A stretch of 43,093 nt of DNA from Paracoccus rhizosphaerae (GTDB lineage Bacteria > Pseudomonadota > Alphaproteobacteria > Rhodobacterales > Rhodobacteraceae): NCBI RefSeq assembly GCF_026162645.1, contig NZ_JAOTBE010000031.1, forward strand, positions 1 to 43,093, given 5' to 3'. The position numbers and the translations under genes are program-made. Shown piece after piece: positions 10,559 through 19,637 of this stretch (positions are counted from its first letter, which is position 1; every line of letters starts with the position of its first letter). Below the pieces are notes generated by a model. The model had not been told where the DNA came from. It searched no databases and saw only the letters and a list, made by a program, of their open reading frames with translations.

Positions 10559-11326
10559 GTGTCGGAACGCGACGACGACATGCGCAAGAGCGCGCGGCCG
10601 GATGACGGGCCGGCGCGCATCGTGCGCCTGCAGGATTACGAGACGTGCCGGCCCGACCGGGTGCTGCGCGGGTTGCACGACTACTGGACGTCGATCCGCA
10701 AGGGCCGGGCGGTGCCGATGCGCAGCGACGTCGATCCGCGCGGCATCTCTCACGCGCTGGACTATGCCTTCATCATCGAACGGATCGCGCCCGGCGCGGG
10801 CCGTTTGCGACTGGCCGGGCGGCACCTGATCGACCTGATGGGGATGGAGGTGCGCGGCATGCCGCTCTGCGCCTTCCTGAACACAAGCTCTCGGGGGCGA
10901 TTCTCGGACGTGCTGGAAAGCGTCTTCAAGGGACCGCAGATCGCCCGGATGACGCTGCACGGCAAGCCCGACTATGCCCGCCCCGAACTGAAGGCGCAGA
11001 TGCTGCTTCTGCCGCTGAGGTCCGACCTGCAGGACGTCACGCGCGCCCTGGGCTGCCTTGTGGCCGAGGGCGACACGGGGGTTGCGCCCCGCCGCTTCGA
11101 CCTGGTCGAGGACGAGGTCCTGCCGATCATCGAGGGCGGCAAGACGATCGCACCCTCGCCCTCGGCCATCGGCTTCGCCGAGGAGCCGCAGGACTTCAGG
11201 CCCCGCCGCCCCAGCGAGCCCGCCGCCGAGCGCGCCCGCGGCTTTCCCCGCGCCGACACCCCCGAAGAGCGCCGCGCCCTGTTCCGGGTCATCCAGCCCC
11301 AGCCCCTGGACGACCGCGACGACTGA
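10559..11326 (+). CDS. PAS_5-type PAS domain protein
   Basis: A 255-residue protein of the alphaproteobacterial PAS_5 kind. After a short polar start it has LHDYWTSIRKGRAVPMRSDVDP, the family's typical opening, then a PAS-like fold (about 55-160: LRLAGRHLIDLMGMEVRGMP). A proline/arginine-rich C-terminal third (about 195-255) looks disordered. There is no output domain, so its role is unknown; some relatives act in regulation or cell-cycle sensing. The GTG start is supported by GGTAGG a few bases upstream. It is transcribed divergently from gmk across a 204-base gap. Confidence 0.75.
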   Translation: MSERDDDMRKSARPDDGPARIVRLQDYETCRPDRVLRGLHDYWTSIRKGRAVPMRSDVDPRGISHALDYAFIIERIAPGAGRLRLAGRHLIDLMGMEVRGMPLCAFLNTSSRGRFSDVLESVFKGPQIARMTLHGKPDYARPELKAQMLLLPLRSDLQDVTRALGCLVAEGDTGVAPRRFDLVEDEVLPIIEGGKTIAPSPSAIGFAEEPQDFRPRRPSEPAAERARGFPRADTPEERRALFRVIQPQPLDDRDD

Positions 11327-12134
11327 CGTGTGATCGCAGCGCCCGACGACGTTACACCGGGCGCTGGCGCCTGAACAAACCAGCCATGCACAGGTTGTGT
11401 CATGCACGGGCCAAAGGCGAGGACGGAACCTTGTTGATGTAAGGCGGGACGTGCAGCAATTCCTGAAGTTGACCGAAACCGTGGACGTCAGCCGGGCACG
11501 CACAGAATTTGCAAGGTTGTGCCAGAGGCGCGGTGTTGGCCGTTGGGTACAGTATGGTGCGGGGAGAATTGGCCTTCGCACGTTTGCTGCGAACTGAACT
11601 GACACAAGGACATACTCCGGCTGACTGCCGCTATTCAGATGAAGCCACCACGCAGACGGTCCGCCCCGTCACGCCAGTGGAACTGAATGCGTGCCGGCCG
11701 TGCCGTTGTTCATCCCGCGCTGGTAACTAGGACGGTGCCGTCTGTCCTTCGCGTTGCACAGGCCCCCGTGGTGCGACCGGGTTGCTGCCTGAACCGCGCA
11801 GAGGATCCCCTGCCCGCTCGCCGATCGTGGTCATGGGCATGGCACGAAGCCGGTCGCGGTGCGGCCACCCCACGCCAGCCACCTTGGGCGCGATGGCCGG
11901 GCCGATGCTTTACAATGAACACCGCAGCCGGACTCGCGTAGTGTCCGTGCAAGTTGGAGTGTACATGAAAAATCAAGCCGCCTGCTGGCCTGACCGCCGC
12001 TGCAGCCGGTCGTGCCATGATGCGGTCACTGATGTGGTCTTGAAGAGTCCGGTGCAGCCAGCACGAGCGGGATGCCCAAAAACGACCGCCCCGGCGGGCG
12101 GCCGTGCCGGGTGGCGATCACGCGGCGGGGCCGG
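11327..12134. other. 808-bp gap with no recognisable gene
   Basis: No frame here gives a convincing protein: short open frames have no family motifs, poor start sites and atypical composition. By eye the segment at 11390-11700 is less GC-rich than its neighbours. Two hairpins are present: AGCGCCCG at 11338-11345 pairs with CGGGCGCT at 11358-11365 just after the PAS gene, and the rnd terminator lies at 12078-12101. No tRNA, rnpB, tmRNA or SRP RNA signature was recognised. It may be decayed coding DNA or an unannotated RNA region. Confidence 0.5.
12078..12101 (-). terminator. Rho-independent terminator of rnd
   Basis: On the minus strand the stem CCGCCC/GGGCGG with a 4-base loop is followed by TCGTTTTTG. 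On the plus strand the arms are 12086-12091 and 12096-12101, with AAAAA at 12078-12082. It lies about 34 bases after the rnd stop. Confidence 0.75.
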
Positions 12135-13322
12135 TCAGGCGGAGCCGCATGGAACGACCTTGACCGCGCCCCCGCGGGCGGACAGCGCAATCTCGCCTGC
12201 GGCCAGGCGCAGGGCGTCGCGTCCGAAGACCTCGTGCCGCCAGCCATGCAGTGCCGGCAGGTCGCGATCGCCTGTCGCGATGGCATCGAGATCGGCGGAC
12301 GAGGCGATTAGCTTGGGCGCCACCCCCGCTGCATCGGCCTTGGCCTTCAGCAGCACGCGCAGCAGGTCCGACAAGGCGGCGTTGCCCGGCTTGCCGGGTT
12401 CCTCGGCCTTGGGCTGCGGCAGATCCTTGGCTTCGAGGCCCGCCTTGACGGCCGCCAGGATACCGTTCGCAATCTCTCCCTTGCGGGCCTCGCGTAGCAG
12501 CAGGCGGGACCGGCCCAGGTCGGCCTCGGTCGCGGGCTTGGTCGAGGCGACCTCGATCATCGCGTCGTCCTTGAAGACGCGGCTGCGGGGAATGTCGCGT
12601 TCCTGGGCATAGGCTTCGCGGAACTGGGCCAGCTCTCTCAGGATCGCCAGGAAGCGCGGAGAGTTTGTGCGCGTGCGGACCTTCATCCACGCCTCTTCGG
12701 GGCGGGTGATATAGGTCTCGGGGTCCTCGAGGACGGCGATTTCCTCGGCCAGCCAGGCCTCGCGCCCGGTCTTCTTCAGCTCGGCCGAAAGGAATTCATA
12801 GATCACGCGCAGATGCGTCACGTCGGCCAGGGCATAGGCCTTCTGCGCATCCGTCAGAGGGCGGCGCGACCAGTCGGTGAAGCGCGACGACTTGTCGAGG
12901 TTCGCCTTGGCAATCTTGCGCACCAGCGTTTCGTAGCCGACCTGCTCACCGAAGCCGCAGACCATCGCCGCGACCTGGGTGTCGAACAGCGGTTCAGGGA
13001 ACAGCTGCGCGTCGTGGAAGAATATCTCCAGGTCCTGGCGCGCGGCGTGAAAGACCTTGACCGTATCCTTGAAGCGGAAGAGGTCGTAGAGCGGCTCGAG
13101 CGACAGCCCCTCGGCCAGGGGATCGACCAGCACGCCCTCTCCTCCCGGGTTGCCGCCGGTCGACGAGGGCGGAAGGGCCAGCTGGATCAGGCACAGCTTC
13201 GACCAATAGGTCCGCTCGCGCAGGAACTCGGTGTCGACGGTGACATAGGGGGCGGATTTCGCAGCCTCGCAGAAGCGCGCAAGCTCCTCGGTGCGGGTGA
13301 TCGTGGGGATATCCTGGCTCAT
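12135..13322 (-). CDS. rnd: Ribonuclease D
   Basis: A 395-residue 3'-5' exoribonuclease acting in tRNA 3'-end maturation. The DEDDy catalytic residues are visible: Asp30 and Glu32 (VDTEFLRE), Asp97 (HAARQDLE), and Tyr163 with Asp167 (YALADVTHL). An HRDC domain follows at about 215-290 (PRFLAILRELAQFREAYAQ). The rest is a second HRDC-like helical region with an alanine/lysine-rich linker. A short insertion (SSTGGNPGG, about 53-61) sits after the second strand. Length is typical. It starts 93 bases downstream of mrpG on the same strand; no terminator is obvious between them, so partial read-through is possible. Confidence 0.95.
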   Translation of the reverse strand: MSQDIPTITRTEELARFCEAAKSAPYVTVDTEFLRERTYWSKLCLIQLALPPSSTGGNPGGEGVLVDPLAEGLSLEPLYDLFRFKDTVKVFHAARQDLEIFFHDAQLFPEPLFDTQVAAMVCGFGEQVGYETLVRKIAKANLDKSSRFTDWSRRPLTDAQKAYALADVTHLRVIYEFLSAELKKTGREAWLAEEIAVLEDPETYITRPEEAWMKVRTRTNSPRFLAILRELAQFREAYAQERDIPRSRVFKDDAMIEVASTKPATEADLGRSRLLLREARKGEIANGILAAVKAGLEAKDLPQPKAEEPGKPGNAALSDLLRVLLKAKADAAGVAPKLIASSADLDAIATGDRDLPALHGWRHEVFGRDALRLAAGEIALSARGGAVKVVPCGSA

Positions 13323-13415
13323 GTAGATCTTTCAAATCAGGCGGTTCGTCCGCCAATCGGCAAGATCTACGCGCATGCGCCGTGTTTGGAAAGCCCCGAC
13401 AGCGCCCCCTGCCCC

Positions 13416-13775
13416 TTAGGGCTGGTCGTCCGCCGGTCCGGGACTGCGCAGCGCCTCGGCGACACCGGGCTCGCAGGCGGTGCGATCGACCATGGGAACG
13501 CCCGTCCGGAAGGCCGCGCGGCCGATCAGATGCGCCGCGACCGGGGCGGTCAGCAACAGGAACAGGATTGCCGCGACGGCGCGGGCGATCACGGTACCCT
13601 CGGCGAAGACCACGGCGACGGCGATCAGGATCAACCCCGACCCCAGCGTGCCCGCCTTGGTCGAGGCGTGCATCCGCGTGAACACGTCGGGAAGGCGCAG
13701 GACGCCCAGGCCCGCCGACAGGCAGAAGACGCCCCCGGCCACGATCAGGAAGGACACGATCAGGTCGACGATCAT
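13416..13775 (-). CDS. mrpG: Mrp antiporter subunit G
   Basis: A 119-residue membrane protein with three predicted spans. It matches MrpG/MnhG/PhaG: the loop with RLPDVFTRMHASTKAGTLG is the family signature. It is the last subunit of the hetero-oligomeric Na+(K+)/H+ antiporter encoded upstream. Its start overlaps the mrpF stop by 4 bases (ATGA), typical of tight coupling within this operon. The C-terminal 30 residues are polar and extend beyond the shortest family members. Confidence 0.93.
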   Translation of the reverse strand: MIVDLIVSFLIVAGGVFCLSAGLGVLRLPDVFTRMHASTKAGTLGSGLILIAVAVVFAEGTVIARAVAAILFLLLTAPVAAHLIGRAAFRTGVPMVDRTACEPGVAEALRSPGPADDQP

Positions 13776-14056
13776 TTCAGCTCCTCCGACTTCAGCAGGA
13801 TGCGGCGTTCCAGATAGCGCGCCAGGCAGACGGTGGCCAGAAAGCCCACCAGGGCCAGCACCACCGCGACGTCCAGGAACGCGGCGCTGCGCGACTGCAG
13901 CGCGGCAAGCCCGCCAAAGGCCACCAGCTGGACCGTCATCATGTCCAGCGCCACGATGCGGTCGGCCAGGGTCGGGCCGATGAACAGCCGGATCGCCGCC
14001 AGCGTCAACCCCAGGATGACCAGCGCGAAGCCCAGCAGAATTGCGAAATCCATCAT
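13772..14056 (-). CDS. mrpF: Mrp antiporter subunit F
   Basis: A 94-residue protein with three membrane spans, matching MrpF/MnhF/PhaF: RLFIGPTLADRIVALDMMT is the family signature. Three in-frame ATGs lie close together (14062, 14056, 14053). AGGG just upstream is 2 bases from the first but 8 from the second, so 14056 is preferred. It begins within a few bases of the mrpE stop. MrpF is a small subunit needed for assembly of the whole antiporter. Confidence 0.92.
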   Translation of the reverse strand: MMDFAILLGFALVILGLTLAAIRLFIGPTLADRIVALDMMTVQLVAFGGLAALQSRSAAFLDVAVVLALVGFLATVCLARYLERRILLKSEELK

Positions 14057-14066
14057 CGTCATGGCC

Positions 14067-14543
14067 CTACTCTGTCGCCTCGCGCACCCAGACCTCGAAC
14101 CGGTCGCGGATCTGGGCGCGGATCTCATCGGGTTCGTCGCCGAACATGGCATGGATATACAGCGTCTTGCGATCGTCGGACACGTCCAGGCTGAGCGTGC
14201 CCGGCGTCAGCGAGATGAAATTCGCCAGCAACGTGATCTGCAGGTCAGTCGTGACGTTCAGCGGCACCGCGATCAGCGCGGGCTTCGAGAATTGCCCCGG
14301 CGTCAGCACGTCCTTGGCCACCGGCAGCGAACTGACGATCAGCTCATAGACGAACATCACGATCAGCCGGGCCCAGTAGTAGAGCCGCATGAAATAGCTG
14401 CCCGTATGCGGGAACAGCGGCCTGACCAGCCACATGGCGCCCAGTCCCACGACGAAGCCCGTCGTCAGGCCGCCAAGCGTCAGCCCGCCCGTCAGCGCCA
14501 CCCAGGCGAAGGCCAGCACGATGTTGATGGCAAAGAGGTTCAT
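14067..14543 (-). CDS. mrpE: Mrp antiporter subunit E
   Basis: A 158-residue protein with two or three N-terminal hydrophobic segments and a soluble C-terminal domain. The MrpE/MnhE/PhaE signature is clear: LTPGTLSLDVSDDRKTLYIH, preceded by ANFISL. MrpE supports assembly and activity of the complex. Its ATG overlaps the mrpD stop by 4 bases. Confidence 0.93.
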   Translation of the reverse strand: MNLFAINIVLAFAWVALTGGLTLGGLTTGFVVGLGAMWLVRPLFPHTGSYFMRLYYWARLIVMFVYELIVSSLPVAKDVLTPGQFSKPALIAVPLNVTTDLQITLLANFISLTPGTLSLDVSDDRKTLYIHAMFGDEPDEIRAQIRDRFEVWVREATE

Positions 14544-16039
14544 GGCTGCACCCCCAGGACGGTCGTGATGTATTCGGTCGGGTCAAGCAATTGCGTGGCC
14601 GAGCGTTCGGCGAACTGCACGAAGGGTTCGGGAAACAGCCCGATGATGCAGGTCAGCGCCGCCAGCCCGATGATCGGCAGCATCAGCGCCACCCGGTCGC
14701 CCATGGGCAGGTCCGACAGGCGCGGTTTGATGCCGTCGGGATGGTCCGGCCAGAAGGCCGCGCCCCAGATCTTGGTCATCGAGAAGATCGTCAGGAGGCC
14801 CACCGCCAGAGAGATCGCGGCCACGCCCCACATTTCCAGGTCGAGCGCGGCCTTGACCACCACGTATTTCGCCCAGAAGCCCGACAGCGGCGGGAACCCT
14901 GCCAGAGAGAATGCCGGGATCAGGAACAGGAAGGCCAGCAGCGGCGCGTGGGTGTACAGGCCGCCAAGCCGCGCCAGGTCGGTCGAGCCGCCGATGCGCT
15001 TGGCCACGCCCGCCACGAAGAACAGGTTCGCCTTCACGATGATGTGGTGGACCAGGTAGAAGACCGCCCCCATCAGGCCCAGGGGCGTATAGATCGCCAG
15101 GCCCAGCACCATGTAGCCGATCTGGCTGATGATGTGGAACGACAGGATGCGGCGGAAGTCGTTCATCGCCGCCGCGCCAAGCACGCCCGTGACCATCGTG
15201 ATCACCGACAGCCACAAAAGTAGCGTGTGAGTGAAGCCCACGTCCTGGTTGAAGATCAGCGTGAAGCAGCGGATCAGCGAATACACCCCGACCTTGGTCA
15301 GCAGGCCAGCGAAGATCGCCGAGACCGCGACGGGCGGCGTGTGATAGGACGCAGGCAGCCAGAAGAACAGCGGGAACAGCGCCGCCTTGACGCCGAAGGC
15401 CACCATGAACATCACCGCGATCGTGGTCAGCAGGCCCTGGTTCTGGACCTCTCGCACGGCCAGGTGCAGGTCGGCCATGTTCAGCGTGCCGGTGATGCCG
15501 TAAAGAAGCCCGATCCCGGTCAGGAACATGATGGTCGAGACCAGGTTCAGCATCACGTACTTGATGCCGCCATCCAGCTGCTGGCGGTCGCCGCCCAGCA
15601 CCAGCAGGCCGAAGCTGGCGATCAGCATCACCTCGAACCAGACATAGAGGTTGAAGAGGTCGCCCGTCAGGAAGGCCCCGCAGACGCCCATCAGCAGGAT
15701 CTGCAGAAGCGCGTGGAAGCCCATCCGTTCCAGCCGCTCGGAAATGTCGGACAGGCTGTAGATCACGGTCGCCATGCCGGTGATGGCGGTGATGACGACC
15801 ATCACCGCGCCCAGAAGGTCGGCCGCCAGGGTGATGCCGAAGGGCGCCTCCCAGTTCGACATCTGCGCCGCGACGACGCCGCGATCCAGCACCTCGGCCA
15901 TCAGCAGCAGGCTGGCCAGCAGCAGCGCCGCCGTGCCAGCGACCGAGATCCAGCGCCCGGCGCGGCTGTTGCGGAACAGGTACGACACGACCGCCGTCAT
16001 CAGCGGGATGACGATCGGATAGACAAGAAGCCAGTTCAT
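14540..16039 (-). CDS. mrpD: Mrp antiporter subunit D (NuoN/M-like)
   Basis: A 499-residue polytopic membrane protein of the proton-translocating NADH dehydrogenase-like antiporter family, with about 14 predicted spans. The essential membrane glutamate of the fifth span is visible as Glu136 in LYVWFEVMLIASF, equivalent to MrpD Glu137 of Bacillus. The later lysine-bearing helices (MVAFGVKAALFPLFFWLP, VHHIIVKANLFF) are also present. With MrpA it forms an ion-conducting module of the antiporter. It overlaps both mrpC and mrpE by 4 bases. Confidence 0.95.
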   Translation of the reverse strand: MNWLLVYPIVIPLMTAVVSYLFRNSRAGRWISVAGTAALLLASLLLMAEVLDRGVVAAQMSNWEAPFGITLAADLLGAVMVVITAITGMATVIYSLSDISERLERMGFHALLQILLMGVCGAFLTGDLFNLYVWFEVMLIASFGLLVLGGDRQQLDGGIKYVMLNLVSTIMFLTGIGLLYGITGTLNMADLHLAVREVQNQGLLTTIAVMFMVAFGVKAALFPLFFWLPASYHTPPVAVSAIFAGLLTKVGVYSLIRCFTLIFNQDVGFTHTLLLWLSVITMVTGVLGAAAMNDFRRILSFHIISQIGYMVLGLAIYTPLGLMGAVFYLVHHIIVKANLFFVAGVAKRIGGSTDLARLGGLYTHAPLLAFLFLIPAFSLAGFPPLSGFWAKYVVVKAALDLEMWGVAAISLAVGLLTIFSMTKIWGAAFWPDHPDGIKPRLSDLPMGDRVALMLPIIGLAALTCIIGLFPEPFVQFAERSATQLLDPTEYITTVLGVQP

Positions 16040-16470
16040 ATACCGGCCTCCTGCCCGGTCGCGGGATGTTCGGGGTCGGCCTTGCCCATGCCGAGCCGGC
16101 TCTCGTCAAGCTGGCGCTTGTCGCGCGGCTCGGCGATGCGCATCTCGTCGCTGTTGACGGTGCCGAGGGTCATGAAGGTGCGATAGACCAGCGCCAGCGT
16201 GAAGGCCAAAAGGCCGAAGCCGATGACGATGGCTGTCAGCACCAGCGCCTGCGGCAGGGCGTTCGCCACGACGTCCACGGGTGCATAGGCGCCTTCGGGG
16301 ATCAGCGGCGGGGCGCCTGCGGTCAGGCGGCCGCCCGCGAAGATGATCAGGTTGACCGCGTTAGACAGCAGGACCAGCCCGAACAGGAAACGCAGCGCGT
16401 TGCGGTCTAGCATCAGGTAGACCGAGGTCGCCACGACGATGCCGATGGTGATGGCAAGCAGCAGTTCCAC
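16036..16470 (-). CDS. mrpC: Mrp antiporter subunit C (NuoK-like)
   Basis: A 144-residue subunit with three membrane spans, matching MrpC/MnhC/PhaC and NuoK. Features are VYLMLDRNALRFLFGLVLLSNAVNL, then PQALVLTAIVIGFGLLAF with the family's PQALVLTAIVI signature. The GTG start at 16470 is chosen because GAGGAG lies 8 bases upstream and mrpB ends 2 bases before it; the longer frame runs through mrpB. The C-terminal 35 residues are charged and cytoplasmic. Confidence 0.93.
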   Translation of the reverse strand: MELLLAITIGIVVATSVYLMLDRNALRFLFGLVLLSNAVNLIIFAGGRLTAGAPPLIPEGAYAPVDVVANALPQALVLTAIVIGFGLLAFTLALVYRTFMTLGTVNSDEMRIAEPRDKRQLDESRLGMGKADPEHPATGQEAGI

Positions 16471-16472
16471 GC

Positions 16473-16892
16473 TTAGATCTCCTCTTCCAGGGCGAAGACC
16501 AGCGTCAGGATGCCGCCGAAGACGGCCAGATAGACCCCGATATCGAATACAAGGACGGTGGACAGCGGTAGGCCCTTGCCGCCGTCCTCGGCGAACAGGA
16601 ACAGCCACTGGCCGGTGAAGAACGGCTCTCCGGCCAGCCCCGCCGAGAGGCCGGCAAGGCCGGCGATGCCCAGGCCCACCACCGCGATGTTCGACGGATC
16701 GACGCGCAGCGCCCGGCGGGCTTCGACTTCGGAGGTGGCGATGGTATAGAGGATGAAGCCCGTCGCGCCGATCAGCCCGCCGATGAAGCCGCCGCCGGGC
16801 AGGTTGTGGCCGCGCAGCAGTGCATAGACCGAGAACATGAGGAGCAGCGCCGCCAGAAGGCGCGTGGTCGTGGTCAGGATCAGCGACTGCAT
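16473..16892 (-). CDS. mrpB: Mrp antiporter subunit B
   Basis: A 139-residue membrane protein with four spans matching MrpB/Mnh[18 protein letters not shown] is the diagnostic motif, and [12 protein letters not shown] is conserved near the C-terminus. Its ATG lies one base after the mrpA stop; the longer frame upstream overlaps mrpA and is not supported. Here MrpB is a separate gene, not fused to MrpA. Confidence 0.93.
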   Translation of the reverse strand: MQSLILTTTTRLLAALLLMFSVYALLRGHNLPGGGFIGGLIGATGFILYTIATSEVEARRALRVDPSNIAVVGLGIAGLAGLSAGLAGEPFFTGQWLFLFAEDGGKGLPLSTVLVFDIGVYLAVFGGILTLVFALEEEI

Positions 16893-16893
16893 C

Positions 16894-19170
16894 TCAGCTC
16901 TCCTTCTTACGTGCGGTGCCGCGCAGCAGGGCCAGCGCTCCAAGCGCGGCCATGGCCACCACCGTGATCTCGCCGAAGGTGTCCAGGGCGCGGAAGTCGA
17001 CCAGGATCACGTTGACGATGTTGCGGCCATGCGCCTCGGGATAGGAGGCCGTCTCGAAGAAGGTGGTCAGGCGCCGGTCGAACGGGGTGCTGAGGACCGA
17101 GAGGGTCAGGAAGGTCGTGACCACGCCCACGCCCGCCGCGATGATGGCGTGGCCCGCGCGGAAGGACGCCCGCGACCGCCGCGGCAGATAGGGCAGCCGC
17201 AGCATGGCGAGGCTGACCAGCACGACGACCAGAACCTCGACCAGCAGCTGGGTGATGGCGACGTCCGGAGCGCTGAACATGATGAAGATCACCGACACGC
17301 CGATGCCCACGACCCCCATCGCGGCCACGGCGGTCATGCGGCTGTGCGTCCAGACGACCAGGATCGACCCCGCGGCGATCAGCGCCAGCACAGTCCACTG
17401 GACCGGATGGACCGAGGCCGTGGCAAGCCCCAGCCCGTCGCCGAAGGCGCCCTTGATCAGATACGTGCCGCCGACCAGCACCACGAAGCTTGAGAAGGTG
17501 ACCGCCATGTACCGCTGCAGGCTGCCGGTCTGGATCAGCCCGGTCAGCCAGGCGGCGAAGGCCTTGAAGCCGTCCAGGACCCGGTCCCAGCCCGCGTCGA
17601 AATCGATGGGGTTGCGCGCCTCGAAGGCGGCCAGCCGGGCGCGGATGGATTCGTGACTGCGATAGAGCAGCCAGCCCGCCAGGAAGGTCAGCAGCGACAG
17701 GATCAGCGCCATGTTGACGCCGCCCCACAGATAGAGGTGAACCTCGTGGACCTCGCCCTCGACCGCGTGGGTGGCGGGGCCGACCAGATAGTGGCCCAGC
17801 ACCCCCGGCACCAGTCCGAAGAACAGCGAAAGCGCGCCCAAGACCAACGGACCCGCCAGCATCGGCCACGGGCCTTCATGCGCGGGCGTGGGGGTGTCGG
17901 CAAGCTCGCCCCGGAAGGGCTTCAGCGCGACGATGCCGCCGGTCACGAACATCAGCGCCGAGGCCGCGAAGATCATCACGGTGACCCAGATCGCACCGAA
18001 CCCGCCAAGGCCAAGGCTGGCCTTGTACATGAACTCCTTGCCGATGAAGCCGACCATCGGCGGGATGCCCGCCATGCTCAGCGCGGCCAGTCCCGCCGCC
18101 GCGCCGGTCAGCGGCATCGCCTTCCACAGCCCCCGCAGCACCGTCGCGTCGCGCGTGCCGGTGGCGTGGTCCACGATCCCGATCATCAGGAACAGCGCCG
18201 CCTTGTAGAGCGAGTGCACCACCAGGAAGGTCATCGCGCCGACGATGGCGTAATGCGTCCCTGCGCCGATGAACATGGTCAGCGACCCCAGGGCCATCAG
18301 CGTGGTATAGGCCAGCGTCTGCTTGATGTCCGTCTGCCGCAGCGCCATGACCGAGGCGAAGACCGCCGTGATCCCGCCAAAGATGGTCAGGATCCAGAAC
18401 CATGCGTCGGTCCCGCCAAGCGCCGGGTTCATTCGCGCCATCAGGAAGACGCCGCCCTTCACCATCGTCGCGCTGTGCAGATAGGCCGAGACCGGCGTCG
18501 GCGCGGCCATCGCGTTCGGCAGCCAGAAATGGAACGGCACCTGCGCCGATTTCGTGAAGGCGCCCGCCAGGAACAGCAGCAGGATGCCCATGTACCAGGG
18601 ATGCGCGCGGATCATGTCGCCCATCTGCAGGATCCGCGACAGCTCGAACGTGCCCGCGACGTTGCCCAGGATGATCATCCCGCCCAGCATGACCAGCCCG
18701 CCCGTCCCCGTCAGCAGCAGCGCCTGCAGCGCAGACCGGCGCGACTTGGCGCTGTCGGCGTTGAAGCCGATCAGCAGGTAGGACGCGATGGTCGTCACCT
18801 CCCAGAAGACGAACAGCGCGATCAGGTTGTCGGCCAGCACAAGGCCCAGCATGCCGACCATGAACATCAGCAGATAGCAGACGAAGCGCGGATATTGCGG
18901 ATGCTGCCCCAGATACCGCGCGGAGTAGAGCGTCACCGCCGTTCCGATCCCGGTGATCAGCAGCGCGAAGGTCATGCTGAGACCGTCCAGCAGCACCGAG
19001 AACCTGACGCCCAAGGAAGGCACCCAGTCGATCCCGTGCACCTGCGGACCGTTCACGATCTGCGGCAGAAGCCCCAGGAAATAGAGGAACAGGACCGCCG
19101 GGAAGGCGATGGAGATCCAGCCCGCAGGCCCCCCCATCACGCGGTCAACCTTGGGATAGTCGTCGGTCAT
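16894..19170 (-). CDS. mrpA: Mrp antiporter subunit A (NuoL-like)
   Basis: A 758-residue polytopic membrane protein, the largest Mrp subunit. The N-terminal two thirds is NuoL-like, with the essential glutamate Glu124 in [18 protein letters not shown] and the lysine helices ([30 protein letters not shown]). The C-terminal part carries the MrpA-specific domain ([19 protein letters not shown] and [16 protein letters not shown]) that resembles NuoJ/MBH subunits. It is first gene of the mrpABCDEFG operon, which exchanges Na+ (or K+) for H+ under saline or alkaline stress. The promoter must lie in 19171-19566; no consensus was identified. Confidence 0.95.
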   Translation of the reverse strand: MTDDYPKVDRVMGGPAGWISIAFPAVLFLYFLGLLPQIVNGPQVHGIDWVPSLGVRFSVLLDGLSMTFALLITGIGTAVTLYSARYLGQHPQYPRFVCYLLMFMVGMLGLVLADNLIALFVFWEVTTIASYLLIGFNADSAKSRRSALQALLLTGTGGLVMLGGMIILGNVAGTFELSRILQMGDMIRAHPWYMGILLLFLAGAFTKSAQVPFHFWLPNAMAAPTPVSAYLHSATMVKGGVFLMARMNPALGGTDAWFWILTIFGGITAVFASVMALRQTDIKQTLAYTTLMALGSLTMFIGAGTHYAIVGAMTFLVVHSLYKAALFLMIGIVDHATGTRDATVLRGLWKAMPLTGAAAGLAALSMAGIPPMVGFIGKEFMYKASLGLGGFGAIWVTVMIFAASALMFVTGGIVALKPFRGELADTPTPAHEGPWPMLAGPLVLGALSLFFGLVPGVLGHYLVGPATHAVEGEVHEVHLYLWGGVNMALILSLLTFLAGWLLYRSHESIRARLAAFEARNPIDFDAGWDRVLDGFKAFAAWLTGLIQTGSLQRYMAVTFSSFVVLVGGTYLIKGAFGDGLGLATASVHPVQWTVLALIAAGSILVVWTHSRMTAVAAMGVVGIGVSVIFIMFSAPDVAITQLLVEVLVVVLVSLAMLRLPYLPRRSRASFRAGHAIIAAGVGVVTTFLTLSVLSTPFDRRLTTFFETASYPEAHGRNIVNVILVDFRALDTFGEITVVAMAALGALALLRGTARKKES

Positions 19171-19637
19171 GTCTCGAACCTCTGTCGCGGCATGCAGTTG
19201 GCGCAGGGTCTTAGCACCCTTTTTTGGCGGAAGACAGACGCACCGGTCGGCAGGGCCGCCGAAAAAGTTCTGCGATTCACCTGTTTTGCAGGATGCCGCC
19301 GGAAATCGGACCCTCGCGCGTGTAAAGGAGTATCAGGCTTCATCGCCGCACCCGCGCCGTTGCGGCGGTTGGTCGCAGCAAGGCCCCCCGGCATCCGCGG
19401 CCGTGTCGGGTCTTGGGCGGCGCCGAACGCAGGGCGTGGGGCGCGCACGGATGGACCCTCCGGCGCCCGTCGATTCGCGGTGCTTCGCAAGCGCAGGTTC
19501 AGATCCGACCACTGGCGCGCGCCTGGCACTGGCCCAGGCAGCACCATCACTTCCGCCGCGACCCTCCGTCATCGGGCGAGGGGCTTCCCCACCGCCCGAT
19601 GACGCAGCAGACTGGCCGCAGCCTTGGGAGGAGCGCC
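19171..19637. other. 467-bp divergent intergenic region, mrpA / thioesterase
   Basis: No coding sequence was recognised. The region must carry the mrp promoter (minus) and the promoter of the thioesterase gene (plus). The notable structure is the long inverted repeat at 19567-19604. An AAAGGAG at about 19325-19331 is not followed by a plausible start codon. The remainder shows nothing further. Confidence 0.5.
19567..19604. repeat. Strong hairpin upstream of the thioesterase gene
   Basis: CGTCATCGGGC (19567-19577) and GCCCGATGACG (19594-19604) are perfect 11-bp reverse complements. Inside them GGGG (19580-19583) pairs with CCCC (19587-19590) across CTT. No T-run follows on either strand. It lies 33 bases before the start codon of the next gene, so it could be a 5'-leader structure, the end of a small RNA or an operator. 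Confidence 0.75.

Noticed and set aside
11397..11597. A 66-codon frame in the 808-bp gap
   Set aside because: No ribosome site, no recognisable motif and unusual composition; not enough to call a gene.
11885..11925. A TACAAT that could be a -10 box
   Set aside because: No acceptable -35 element at the right spacing and no convincing gene behind it.
17653..19602. A 649-codon plus-strand frame opposite mrpA
   Set aside because: Gln/His/Arg-rich shadow of a membrane-protein gene with no recognisable domain.
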